A stretch of DNA of 64,000 nucleotides from Flavobacterium buctense. Its GTDB lineage: Bacteria; Bacteroidota; Bacteroidia; Flavobacteriales; Flavobacteriaceae. The notes under the pieces were generated by a model. The model had not been told where the DNA came from. It was given only the letters and a program-made list of their open reading frames with translations, and searched no databases. The stretch covers positions 186,001 through 250,000 of the forward strand of contig NZ_JACTAB010000002.1 in assembly GCF_014486695.1 (NCBI RefSeq), written 5' to 3'. The translations under genes were made by a program, and so were the position numbers. This document shows positions 52,301 to 61,220 of this stretch, piece by piece; the first letter of the stretch is position 1, and every line of letters starts with the position of its first letter.

Positions 52301-53118
52301 ACAACTACAAAATCAAATTAAACGATTTACAAGGTGCTTTAAGAAGAGAGAAATTTACCATCACTGTTGGAGATGAATTACCAGCCGGTATCTTGAAATT
52401 AGCGAAAGTATATATCGCTAAGAAACGTAAATTGAAAGTGGGTGATAAAATGGCGGGACGTCACGGAAACAAGGGTATTGTGGCTCGTATCGTTCGTCAT
52501 GAAGACATGCCGTTCTTAGAAGATGGAACTCCTGTTGATATCGTTTTGAATCCACTGGGTGTACCTTCTCGTATGAACATCGGTCAGATTTATGAAACTG
52601 TTTTGGGTTGGGCCGGAATGAACTTGGGTAGAAAATATGCTACACCAATTTTTGACGGAGCAACACTAGACCAAATCAATGAATTGACAGACGAAGCAGG
52701 TATTCCAAGATTCGGTCATACTTATTTGTATGACGGAGGAACCGGAGAACGTTTCCACCAAGCAGCAACAGTTGGAGTTATCTATATGTTGAAATTGGGG
52801 CACATGGTTGACGACAAAATGCACGCACGTTCTATCGGACCATACTCTTTAATTACACAACAACCATTGGGTGGTAAAGCTCAATTTGGAGGTCAGCGTT
52901 TTGGAGAAATGGAGGTTTGGGCACTTGAAGCTTATGGAGCCTCAAGCACGCTTAGAGAAATTTTGACTGTTAAATCGGATGACGTAATCGGTAGAGCTAA
53001 AACTTACGAAGCTATCGTTAAGGGAGAAACTATGCCGGAACCGGGATTACCAGAATCATTCAATGTATTGATGCATGAATTGAAAGGTCTTGGATTAGAC
53101 ATCAGATTAGAAGAATAA
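49306..53118 (+). CDS. rpoB: DNA-directed RNA polymerase subunit beta
   Basis: This 1270-residue beta subunit is read from the ATG at 49306 ([13 protein letters not shown]); the frame is open upstream but that part lacks family character. Key regions are seen: [26 protein letters not shown] (rifampicin pocket), [31 protein letters not shown] and [26 protein letters not shown]. It contains the Bacteroidota-type insert near residue 900-1000 ([21 protein letters not shown]). It is co-transcribed with rpoC. The 256-bp gap before it holds the hairpin at 49072 and nothing coding. Confidence 0.98.
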   Translation: MITNQTERLNFASTKNIPQYPDFLDVQVKSFKDFFQLETKSDERGNEGLYNTFMENFPITDTRNQFVLEFLDYFVDPPRYTIQECIERGLTYSVPLKARLKLYCTDPEHEDFETIVQDVYLGTIPYMTPSGTFVINGAERVVVSQLHRSPGVFFGQSFHANGTKLYSARVIPFKGSWIEFATDINSVMYAYIDRKKKLPVTTLFRAIGFERDKDILEIFDLAEEIKVSKTGLKKYVGRRLAARVLNTWHEDFVDEDTGEVVSIERNEIILDRDTIIDKDNVEEIIDSNVKSILLHKEDANQGDYAIIHNTLQKDPTNSEKEAVEHIYRQLRNAEPPDEETARGIIDKLFFSDQRYNLGEVGRYRMNKKLNLDIPMEKQVLTKEDIITIVKYLIELINSKAEIDDIDHLSNRRVRTVGEQLSQQFGVGLARMARTIRERMNVRDNEVFTPIDLINAKTLSSVINSFFGTNQLSQFMDQTNPLAEITHKRRLSALGPGGLSRERAGFEVRDVHYTHYGRLCPIETPEGPNIGLISSLGVYAKVNGMGFIETPYRKVTNGTVDLTSEPIYLSAEEEEGKMIAQANIEMDAKGKITADKVIAREEGDFPVVDPNEIHYTDVAPNQIASISASLIPFLEHDDANRALMGSNMMRQAVPLLRPEAPIVGTGLERQVASDSRVLINAEGNGTVEYVDANMITIKYDRTEEERMVSFDPDEKSYNLIKFRKTNQSTSINLKPIVRKGDRVKLGQVLCEGYATQNGELALGRNLKVAFMPWKGYNFEDAIVISEKVVRDDIFTSIHVDDYSLEVRDTKLGNEELTNDIPNVSEEATKDLDENGMIRIGAEVKPGDILIGKITPKGESDPTPEEKLLRAIFGDKAGDVKDASLKASPSLHGVVLDKKLFARAVKDKKKRTKDKDDLTSLEMEFETKFVELKDKLVEKLFTIVNGKTSQGVMNDLGEEVLPKGKKYTQKMLHAVEDFAHLTKGQWVADEETNHLVNDLIHNYKIKLNDLQGALRREKFTITVGDELPAGILKLAKVYIAKKRKLKVGDKMAGRHGNKGIVARIVRHEDMPFLEDGTPVDIVLNPLGVPSRMNIGQIYETVLGWAGMNLGRKYATPIFDGATLDQINELTDEAGIPRFGHTYLYDGGTGERFHQAATVGVIYMLKLGHMVDDKMHARSIGPYSLITQQPLGGKAQFGGQRFGEMEVWALEAYGASSTLREILTVKSDDVIGRAKTYEAIVKGETMPEPGLPESFNVLMHELKGLGLDIRLEE

Positions 53119-53198
53119 AAATAGTTGGCAGTGGCAGTGTTCGGATACACTATCTGAACACTGAACACTGAATACTGAACACTTTAAATGTTACGACT
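53119..53198. repeat. Period-7 array and hairpin between rpoB and rpoC
   Basis: Four 7-mers TGAACAC, TGAACAC, TGAATAC, TGAACAC lie at 53155-53182. CAGTGTTC (53135-53142) can pair with either of two GAACACTG copies (53156-53163 or 53163-53170), so two alternative hairpins are possible. The array ends 16 bp before rpoC. Confidence 0.75.
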
Positions 53199-56100
53199 AT
53201 GATGAATAGAAATAAAGATACTAAAAATACTATCAAAAGATTTGACAGAATTTCGATAGGACTAGCTTCACCGGAATCTATCTTGGCCGAGTCAAGAGGA
53301 GAGGTTTTGAAGCCGGAAACTATCAACTATAGAACCCATAAACCAGAACGTGATGGTCTTTTCTGTGAGCGAATTTTCGGTCCGGTAAAAGATTTTGAAT
53401 GTGCCTGTGGTAAATACAAAAGAATCCGTTATAAAGGAATCGTTTGTGACCGTTGTGGTGTTGAAGTAACCGAGAAAAAAGTACGTAGAGACAGAGTTGG
53501 TCACATCAATTTGGTAGTGCCAATTGCTCACATCTGGTACTTCCGTTCGTTGCCAAACAAAATTGGCTACATCCTTGGATTACCATCTAAGAAATTAGAC
53601 ATGATTATTTACTACGAAAGATACGTAGTAATCCAAGCCGGTATTGCTCAAAATGCAGACGGAGAGTCATTACAAAGGTTGGACTTTTTGACGGAAGAAG
53701 AATATCTAAACATTTTAGATACTCTTCCGATGGAAAACCAATATTTAGATGACAACGATCCAAATAAATTCATTGCCAAAATGGGTGCTGAATGTATCAT
53801 GGATTTATTGGCACGCACCGACTTAAATGAGTTGTCTTACAGCTTACGTCACGCGGCTAATAACGAAACGTCTAAACAAAGAAAAACAGAAGCGTTAAAA
53901 AGATTACAAGTAGTTGAGTCTTTCCGTGAGTCAAACCTAAACAGAGAAAACCGTCCTGAGTGGATGATTTTGAAAGTAATTCCGGTTATTCCACCAGAAT
54001 TGCGTCCTTTGGTGCCGCTTGATGGAGGTCGTTTTGCTACTTCCGATTTGAACGATTTGTACCGAAGAGTTATCATCCGTAACAACCGTTTGAAAAGATT
54101 GATGGAGATTAAAGCTCCGGAAGTAATCTTAAGAAACGAAAAACGTATGTTGCAAGAATCAGTAGATTCCTTATTTGACAACACACGTAAAGCTTCTGCG
54201 GTTAAAACAGAATCAAACAGACCATTAAAATCTTTATCAGATTCGTTAAAAGGTAAACAAGGTCGTTTCCGTCAAAACTTATTAGGAAAACGTGTGGATT
54301 ATTCTGCTCGTTCGGTAATTGTGGTTGGACCGGAAATGAAATTGTTCGAATGTGGTTTGCCAAAAGACATGGCGGCCGAACTATACAAACCATTCGTTAT
54401 TCGTAAGTTAATCGAAAGAGGAATCGTTAAAACAGTAAAGTCGGCTAAGAAAATCATCGACAAAAAAGAGCCTGTAGTTTGGGATATCCTTGAAAACGTA
54501 ATCAAAGGTCATCCGGTATTACTAAACCGTGCTCCTACGTTACACAGATTAGGTATCCAAGCTTTCCAACCAAAATTAATTGAAGGAAAAGCAATCCAGT
54601 TACACCCGTTAGTATGTACGGCGTTCAACGCGGATTTTGATGGTGACCAAATGGCGGTTCACTTGCCGTTAGGACCAGAGGCTATTTTGGAAGCACAATT
54701 GTTAATGTTGGCTTCTCATAATATCTTGAATCCTGCGAATGGTGCTCCAATTACGGTTCCTTCTCAAGACATGGTTTTGGGTCTTTATTATATGACCAAA
54801 GAAAGATTGTCTACTCCGGAAATGACTATTTTAGGTCAAGATTTAACTTTCTATTCTGCCGAAGAGTGTAATATCGCTTTGAATGAAGGAAGAGTTGAAT
54901 TGAATGCTCGTGTTAAAATTAGAGCGAAAGACTTCAATGAAAACGGAGAATTAGTATACAAAATTATTCAAACTACTGCCGGTAGAGTATTATTTAATGA
55001 AGTAGTACCGGCTGCAGCAGGATATATCAATGAAGTATTGACTAAAAAATCTTTACGTGATATTATTGGAAAAATCCTTGCAGTAACTGATGTTCCTACA
55101 ACGGCAGCGTTCCTTGATAACATGAAAGATATGGGATACAAATTCGCTTTCAAAGGTGGATTGTCATTCTCATTAGGTGATATTAGAATTCCGGAGCAAA
55201 AAAATAAATTGATTGCTGACGCTAGAGAGCAAGTAGATGTAATTTCTATGAACTATAACATGGGTCTTATTACCAATAACGAACGTTACAACCAAGTTAT
55301 TGATATCTGGACTTCGGCGAATGCACAATTGACCGAATTAGCTATGAAAAATATCCGTGAAGACCAACAAGGTTTTAACTCGGTATATATGATGCTTGAT
55401 TCCGGAGCGCGTGGATCAAAAGAGCAAATTCGTCAGTTAACCGGTATGCGTGGTTTGATGGCTAAGCCAAAAAAATCAACCGCTGGTGGTGGTGAAATTA
55501 TTGAAAACCCAATTCTTTCTAACTTTAAGGAAGGTCTTTCGATTTTGGAATACTTTATCTCTACTCACGGTGCGCGTAAAGGTTTGGCGGATACCGCTTT
55601 GAAAACGGCAGATGCGGGTTACTTGACTCGTAGATTACATGACGTTTCTCAAGACGTAATCGTAAACTCTGTAGATTGTGGTACTTTAAGAGGAATCGAT
55701 GTTTCAGCTTTAAAGAAAAACGAAGAAATCGTTGAAACTTTAGGAGAAAGAATCTTAGGACGTGTAGCATTACAAGATGTTATCAATCCATTAAATAATG
55801 AAATTTTAGTGCATTCTGGTGAACAAATCACAGAAGCGATTGTTAAAGCAATTGAAGAATCTCCGCTTGAAAGAGTAGACGTTCGTTCGCCTTTGACTTG
55901 TGAAGCTAAAAAAGGGATTTGTGCTAAATGTTACGGACGTAACTTGGCTACCGGAAAAATGACTCAAAAAGGAGAAGCAGTTGGAGTTATCGCTGCCCAA
56001 TCTATTGGAGAGCCTGGAACACAGTTGACCCTTCGTACTTTCCACGTTGGTGGAGTTGCCGGTGGTGTTTCTGAAGAATCGGCCATTATTGCAAGATTTG

Positions 56101-57503
56101 GCGGAAGATTAGAAATCGAAGATTTGAAAACGGTTGTTGGTGAAGATGCTGATGGTAACAAAGTAGATATCGTGGTTTCTCGTTCAACTGAATTGAAATT
56201 AGTGGATGTTAAAACCGGAATTTTATTAAGTACACACAATATTCCTTACGGTTCTGTTATCAATGTAAAAGATGGCGACGTTGTTGAAAAAGGCGCTGCT
56301 ATCTGTAAATGGGATCCATATAACGGAGTTATCGTTTCTGAATTTACCGGAAAAATTGCTTATGAAGATTTAGAACAAGGACAATCGTTCCAAGTAGAGA
56401 TTGATGAGCAAACCGGTTTCCAAGAAAAAGTAATTTCGGAAGGAAGAAATAAAAAATTAATCCCAACCTTATTGGTTTACGGAAAAGACGGAGAATTAAT
56501 TCGTTCTTACAATTTACCGGTTGGTGCTCACCTTATGGTAGAAGACGGAGAGAAAATTAAAGCAGGTAAAATCCTTGTGAAAATTCCTCGTCGTTCTTCT
56601 AAAGCAGGCGATATCACCGGAGGTTTACCAAGAATTACCGAGTTGTTAGAAGCTCGTAATCCTTCAAACCCAGCAGTAGTTTCTGAAATCGATGGTGTAG
56701 TTTCTTTTGGTAAAATCAAAAGAGGTAACCGTGAGATTGTAATCGAATCTAAATTTGGTGAAATCAAGAAATACTTAGTGAAATTATCAAGTCAAATCTT
56801 GGTTCAAGAGAATGACTTCGTAAAAGCGGGTGTGCCTTTATCTGACGGAGCGATTACTCCGGATGATATCTTAAGAATCCAAGGACCATCAGCTGTTCAA
56901 CAGTATTTGGTTAATGAAATTCAAGAGGTTTACCGTTTGCAAGGGGTAAAAATCAATGACAAACACTTTGAAGTGGTGATTCGTCAAATGATGCGTAAAG
57001 TTAGAGTTGAAGATCCGGGAGATACATTATTCCTAGAAGAGCAATTAATACATACGGCTGACTTTATCGAAGAAAACGATAAATTATACGGAATGAAAGT
57101 GGTAGAAGATGCAGGTGACTCTGAGGTGTTAAAACCGGGTCAAATCGTTTCTCCGCGTGAGTTAAGAGATGAAAATTCATTATTGAAACGTAATGATAAA
57201 AACCAGGTTGTGGCTCGTGATGTAATTACAGCTACTGCAACTCCGGTACTTCAAGGTATCACGAGAGCATCGTTACAAACGAAATCATTCATCTCGGCAG
57301 CATCGTTCCAAGAGACTACTAAAGTATTAAACGAAGCAGCAGTAGCTGGCAAAGTTGATACGTTAGAAGGATTGAAAGAAAATGTTATCGTTGGACACAG
57401 AATTCCTGCGGGAACTGGTATGAGAGATTATGATCATACTATTGTAGGTTCGAAAGAAGATTACAATGAAATCATGGCCAACAAAGAAGAATACATCTAT
57501 TAA
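53199..57503 (+). CDS. rpoC: DNA-directed RNA polymerase subunit beta'
   Basis: This 1434-residue beta' subunit has the N-terminal zinc site ([20 protein letters not shown]), the catalytic [12 protein letters not shown] with three Asp for magnesium, the trigger loop region (MRGLMAKP) and the second zinc site ([13 protein letters not shown]). Full length for the family. The start may be either of two consecutive ATG codons (53199 or 53202). It ends in a terminator. Confidence 0.98.
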   Translation: MMNRNKDTKNTIKRFDRISIGLASPESILAESRGEVLKPETINYRTHKPERDGLFCERIFGPVKDFECACGKYKRIRYKGIVCDRCGVEVTEKKVRRDRVGHINLVVPIAHIWYFRSLPNKIGYILGLPSKKLDMIIYYERYVVIQAGIAQNADGESLQRLDFLTEEEYLNILDTLPMENQYLDDNDPNKFIAKMGAECIMDLLARTDLNELSYSLRHAANNETSKQRKTEALKRLQVVESFRESNLNRENRPEWMILKVIPVIPPELRPLVPLDGGRFATSDLNDLYRRVIIRNNRLKRLMEIKAPEVILRNEKRMLQESVDSLFDNTRKASAVKTESNRPLKSLSDSLKGKQGRFRQNLLGKRVDYSARSVIVVGPEMKLFECGLPKDMAAELYKPFVIRKLIERGIVKTVKSAKKIIDKKEPVVWDILENVIKGHPVLLNRAPTLHRLGIQAFQPKLIEGKAIQLHPLVCTAFNADFDGDQMAVHLPLGPEAILEAQLLMLASHNILNPANGAPITVPSQDMVLGLYYMTKERLSTPEMTILGQDLTFYSAEECNIALNEGRVELNARVKIRAKDFNENGELVYKIIQTTAGRVLFNEVVPAAAGYINEVLTKKSLRDIIGKILAVTDVPTTAAFLDNMKDMGYKFAFKGGLSFSLGDIRIPEQKNKLIADAREQVDVISMNYNMGLITNNERYNQVIDIWTSANAQLTELAMKNIREDQQGFNSVYMMLDSGARGSKEQIRQLTGMRGLMAKPKKSTAGGGEIIENPILSNFKEGLSILEYFISTHGARKGLADTALKTADAGYLTRRLHDVSQDVIVNSVDCGTLRGIDVSALKKNEEIVETLGERILGRVALQDVINPLNNEILVHSGEQITEAIVKAIEESPLERVDVRSPLTCEAKKGICAKCYGRNLATGKMTQKGEAVGVIAAQSIGEPGTQLTLRTFHVGGVAGGVSEESAIIARFGGRLEIEDLKTVVGEDADGNKVDIVVSRSTELKLVDVKTGILLSTHNIPYGSVINVKDGDVVEKGAAICKWDPYNGVIVSEFTGKIAYEDLEQGQSFQVEIDEQTGFQEKVISEGRNKKLIPTLLVYGKDGELIRSYNLPVGAHLMVEDGEKIKAGKILVKIPRRSSKAGDITGGLPRITELLEARNPSNPAVVSEIDGVVSFGKIKRGNREIVIESKFGEIKKYLVKLSSQILVQENDFVKAGVPLSDGAITPDDILRIQGPSAVQQYLVNEIQEVYRLQGVKINDKHFEVVIRQMMRKVRVEDPGDTLFLEEQLIHTADFIEENDKLYGMKVVEDAGDSEVLKPGQIVSPRELRDENSLLKRNDKNQVVARDVITATATPVLQGITRASLQTKSFISAASFQETTKVLNEAAVAGKVDTLEGLKENVIVGHRIPAGTGMRDYDHTIVGSKEDYNEIMANKEEYIY

Positions 57504-57529
57504 TAACACTATTAATAGTTAAATTAAAC

Positions 57530-57568
57530 AAAAGCCACTACTTTAAAACTTAAATTAGTGGCTTTTTT
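57530..57568 (+). terminator. Terminator of rpoBC
   Basis: AAAAGCCACTA (57530-57540) and TAGTGGCTTTT (57556-57566) form a perfect 11-bp stem with a 15-nt loop and T run. Confidence 0.9.
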
Positions 57569-57585
57569 AATAGTAAGAGTATAAA

Positions 57586-57620
57586 TTTAATATCTAATAT
57601 TTAAAATCTAATATCAAATG
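57586..57620 (+). repeat. Period-7 array running into the DUF3467 start codon
   Basis: Five 7-mers TTTAATA, TCTAATA, TTTAAAA, TCTAATA, TCAAATG; the last one contains the ATG at 57618. Confidence 0.6.
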
Positions 57621-57929
57621 AGTGATAATAATCAGCAACAAGGACAAATCAATATTGAGTTAGACGAAAAGACAGCCGAAGGAATTTATTCCAATTTGGC
57701 CATCATTAACCACTCGGCCTCAGAATTTGTAGTTGACTTTGTAACCATCATGCCGGGCGTACCGAAGGCTAAAGTAAAATCGAGAATTGTGTTAACACCG
57801 CAACATGCTAAGAGATTTCTGAAAGCATTAGGCGAAAACATTCACCGATTTGAACTAGCCAACGGCGAAATCAAGGATACAGAGCAACCTCCAATTCCTT
57901 TGAATTTCGGTCCGGCCGGTCAAGCATAA
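57618..57929 (+). CDS. DUF3467 family protein
   Basis: This 103-residue protein matches DUF3467: INIELDEKTAEGIYSNLAIINHSASEFVVDF, then MPGVPKAKVKSRIVLTPQHAKRFLKAL. The family is broadly conserved, often near RNA polymerase genes in Bacteroidota, and has no known function. It has no signal peptide and is probably cytosolic. It follows the rpoC terminator and is closed by its own terminator. Confidence 0.88.
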   Translation: MSDNNQQQGQINIELDEKTAEGIYSNLAIINHSASEFVVDFVTIMPGVPKAKVKSRIVLTPQHAKRFLKALGENIHRFELANGEIKDTEQPPIPLNFGPAGQA

Positions 57930-57934
57930 TTCAA

Positions 57935-57969
57935 AAGCCCTTTCATTAAGTTGAAAGGGCTTGTTTTTT
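57935..57969 (+). terminator. Terminator of DUF3467 gene
   Basis: AAGCCCTTTCA (57935-57945) and TGAAAGGGCTT (57952-57962) form a perfect 11-bp stem around TTAAGT, with a T-rich tail. Confidence 0.92.
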
Positions 57970-58189
57970 TGGTAAAATAAAGAATAGTAATGATTTATAA
58001 ACGATTTCTTCTTATGCTATTTTTCTTTTTAAAATATAAGAATAGTATTTTTGTAGCAGTTTTTTTTATTTTAACTATTCAAACAAGTATTTCATCGAAA
58101 AAATTATTTTTATAAAAAAATATTACGGTTATTTAACCATATTTTTATGGGTTTTAAGAAAATAGTTTCAATTAAGAAATATTAAATGG

Positions 58190-58197
58190 TAAATTTG
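58190..58197 (+). promoter_or_regulatory. -7 box TAAATTTG
   Basis: It matches TAnnTTTG 41 bp before the T9SS gene; a TTTC at 58166-58169 sits 20 bp upstream as a weak -33 box. Confidence 0.5.
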
Positions 58198-58238
58198 CAA
58201 CTCAAAAAATAATGCTGGTCTAAAAAAAATTATGATAT

Positions 58239-61070
58239 ATGAAAACATTTTTACAAAAATCAATTTTAATTGTATTTCTAACTTTATTCTTCTTTAGCAA
58301 TAAGGCTATTGCTCAAACTACATATACTTGGAATAGAACTGTTACAGCATCATACACCACTTCAACGAACTGGACACCAACAAGAACAACACCTGCATCG
58401 ACAGATGTATTACAGTTTAATAATGGTGCAACTTTTACTGTAACTGATGTTCCAACTCAGACTATAGGTAGATTATTAGTAACTAACAATACAAAAGTAA
58501 CTTTTTCGTCGCCAAATCCTAACGGTACTTATACAACAACTATTGGAGGTAATGCTTCTGGCGATGATTTAGTGGTTGATTCAGGCTGTCAATTAAATTT
58601 AAGTGGTTCTAGAGCAGAAATAATCTCATTATTGGCTGGTGCAACAGGTAATATTACTGGAAATATGACTTTTACAGGGGCTGCAAATCAACTTTTAGCT
58701 GCTAATGCAAGTAGTATAACTTTTAACAGTCCTGCGGTTTTTACAGCTGGAACTGGATTTTCAGGAAGTGCTTTTGGGACTACCGGTACAAGTAATACTG
58801 TTATTTTCGCAAACGGCTCTACTTATGTTTCAGCTGCAGGAGCAAACCCTTTTGGTTTAACTGCTCCAAATTCTAAGGTACAATTTCAAACCGGCAGCTT
58901 GTTTAGATTGACGCAAAATGCTGCACCTGCATTGAACAATAGAACTTATGCTAATTTTGAGGTTAACGGTTCAGGGATTGTCCAAAGTGTAACGGGTGCT
59001 TCAGGTGTTACTATGGATAACTTAACAATGACAGCTGGATCTTTAAATCTTAATACAACAGGAGTAAATGCTGTAAATATTAAAGGAAATATTTCTGTAG
59101 CGAGTGGTGCAACTTTAGGTTTTAATCCTGCAATAGGAACGAATGTTTTAACTTTTAGCGGGACAATACCACAAACTATAACTAACGCTGGAACTTTAAC
59201 ATTTGGTGCTAATGAAGCTGTGGTAATTGCCAATACGGCATCGCCAACTCCATCAGTAACTTTCAATAATAATCAAACTATCTCAGGAAGTTTAACTGTA
59301 AATAGTGGTTCAATTTTAGCCACTTCAGCTATTTTAACTAATGCAAACCCTAGTGTAAATGGAGGTTTGCAACTTAATTCAGGTGGTTTTGTTTCAGCTA
59401 CGCCTACTTATGGAAGTGCTTCTACATTAATCTATAATCGTGGTTCCGCCATTGGGCATGGAGTTGAATGGACTGGAACAGGCGCTCCACCAGTTGCAGG
59501 TTCAGGAATTCCAAATAATGTAACAATTCAAGGAAATACTAGTTTTACTCCAACTGCTGCAAGAGGTTTGGCCGGAAATTTAAGTATTGAAAGCGGTTCG
59601 TCGGTTTTGGTTAATTCATCATTAAACTTAACAGTTAGAAATTCCATCACCAACAACGGAACATTAACTCTAGAAAACAACGGAAACTTATTGCAAGTAA
59701 ATAATGTTGCCAATACCGGTTCGGGTTCTACCATAGTAAAAAGAAATTCAAATCCGTTAATTCGTTTAGATTATACTATGTGGTCATCACCGGTAGCGAA
59801 CCAAAATTTATTAAACTTTTCGCCTTTAACTTCTATTAGTCCAAATATTAGATTTTACACTTATAATCCTACGATAAATGCACCGGCAACAACAGGTTTT
59901 TATCAATCGGTTGCTTCTCCATCTACCACACCTTTTGACATAGGGATAGGGTATTTGATTCGCTTACCATTCAATCATCCAACAGCAGCTACAGTTTGGA
60001 ATGGTCAATTTACAGGTACAGCCAACAATGGAACACAAAATATAACAATTTCTAATTCAGGCGACAGGTTTAATTCGGTTGGAAATCCATATCCATCACC
60101 AATTAGTATTTCTCAATTTGCAACTGATAATTCTAGCAATATAGAAACCTCAATTTATTTTTGGAGAAAAACCAACAATTCTTTTAGTCCATCTTATTGT
60201 TCTTGGAACACAGCATCAAGTACTTTTAGTGATAATGGTGAAGCCTTTACCGAAAGTCCTTTAGGCGTAATTCAAACAGGTCAAGGGTTTTTAGTGCAAG
60301 CAAAATCAGGTGCCACCAATTTAGTATTCAACAATGGACAAAGAGTTGCTAATAATGCCAACCAATTTTTTAGAAATGCCAATACCACTCAAGACGTAAC
60401 TGAATCGAATAGATTTTGGTTAAACATGACAGGTGCAACTTCAGGATTTTCACAAACGGTTGTAGGTTATTTTACCAATGCTACCCTTGGTGCAGATGAT
60501 TTTGATAGTAAATATTTTAATGATGGTCCAATAGCTTTTACTTCGGTAATTGACAATCAGGATTATGTAATCCAAGGACGACCAGTGCCGTTTACTACTG
60601 CTGATGTTGTGGCAATGAAATACAAAGTAGCAACTGCAGGAACGTATTCAATTGCGATAGACCATGTTGATGGTTTGTTTTCTGAAAATCAAGCCATTTA
60701 CCTTAGAGATAACTTAACGGCTACAATTCATGATTTAACTACAGGAGCTTATAATTTCAATTCAGATGCCGGAACATTTGCAGAACGATTTGAAGTTTTA
60801 TATCAATTGCCATTAGGGGTTGAAAATCCGTCATTCACTGCAGGTCAAGTTGTTGTTTACAAAAATGAGGCAAATCAAATAGTGATTAGTTCAGGAAATG
60901 TAATCATGGAATCGGTAAAAGTATTTGATATTAGAGGAAGATTATTAATTGAGTCAAAAAACATCAATGCCTCTCAAACTACAATCAACGTAGGGTCGTC
61001 AACCGAAGTTTTATTAGTTCAAATTACTTCAAATGAAGGTCAAGTGGTGACTAAGAAAGTGATTAGATAA
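58239..61070 (+). CDS. T9SS-secreted protein, copy 1 of a duplicated 3' half
   Basis: This 943-residue protein has a signal peptide (ends AIAQ). Residues about 25-465 are a Thr/Asn/Ser-rich repetitive beta region (TGNITGNMTFTGAAN, SGSLTVNSGSILATS) typical of beta-helix passenger domains. From about residue 468 to the end it is nearly identical to the next gene: the WSSPV module followed by a type A sorting domain (ESVKVFDIRGRLLIESKNI, VVTKKVIR). It should be exported by the type IX system. The passenger is probably adhesive or structural (inference). Confidence 0.9.
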   Translation: MKTFLQKSILIVFLTLFFFSNKAIAQTTYTWNRTVTASYTTSTNWTPTRTTPASTDVLQFNNGATFTVTDVPTQTIGRLLVTNNTKVTFSSPNPNGTYTTTIGGNASGDDLVVDSGCQLNLSGSRAEIISLLAGATGNITGNMTFTGAANQLLAANASSITFNSPAVFTAGTGFSGSAFGTTGTSNTVIFANGSTYVSAAGANPFGLTAPNSKVQFQTGSLFRLTQNAAPALNNRTYANFEVNGSGIVQSVTGASGVTMDNLTMTAGSLNLNTTGVNAVNIKGNISVASGATLGFNPAIGTNVLTFSGTIPQTITNAGTLTFGANEAVVIANTASPTPSVTFNNNQTISGSLTVNSGSILATSAILTNANPSVNGGLQLNSGGFVSATPTYGSASTLIYNRGSAIGHGVEWTGTGAPPVAGSGIPNNVTIQGNTSFTPTAARGLAGNLSIESGSSVLVNSSLNLTVRNSITNNGTLTLENNGNLLQVNNVANTGSGSTIVKRNSNPLIRLDYTMWSSPVANQNLLNFSPLTSISPNIRFYTYNPTINAPATTGFYQSVASPSTTPFDIGIGYLIRLPFNHPTAATVWNGQFTGTANNGTQNITISNSGDRFNSVGNPYPSPISISQFATDNSSNIETSIYFWRKTNNSFSPSYCSWNTASSTFSDNGEAFTESPLGVIQTGQGFLVQAKSGATNLVFNNGQRVANNANQFFRNANTTQDVTESNRFWLNMTGATSGFSQTVVGYFTNATLGADDFDSKYFNDGPIAFTSVIDNQDYVIQGRPVPFTTADVVAMKYKVATAGTYSIAIDHVDGLFSENQAIYLRDNLTATIHDLTTGAYNFNSDAGTFAERFEVLYQLPLGVENPSFTAGQVVVYKNEANQIVISSGNVIMESVKVFDIRGRLLIESKNINASQTTINVGSSTEVLLVQITSNEGQVVTKKVIR
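59640..61070 (+). repeat. 1431-bp near-identical direct repeat, copy 1
   Basis: It matches 62445-63875 at constant offset 2805 with no insertion or deletion. I count seven base differences (about 99.5% identity), five of them in the last 230 bp. Both copies end exactly at a stop codon. Confidence 0.95.
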
Positions 61071-61220
61071 TACTGTTAACAAAATAGTTTATAAATAGCC
61101 CTTTCAATTTTGAAAGGGCTATTATTTGTTTAGGACATTTGTAAACAATCAAAAAGTTAGTGCTGTTTTTTTTTAATAGGATTTTTAATATTCAATTTTA
61201 AAGTATTTAAATATAATTTT

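Larger units (their letters stand above)
57930..58238. other. 309-bp AT-rich gap
   Basis: It holds the DUF3467 terminator, a long A/T-rich stretch without coding signal, and a -7 box near its end (58190). Confidence 0.7.
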
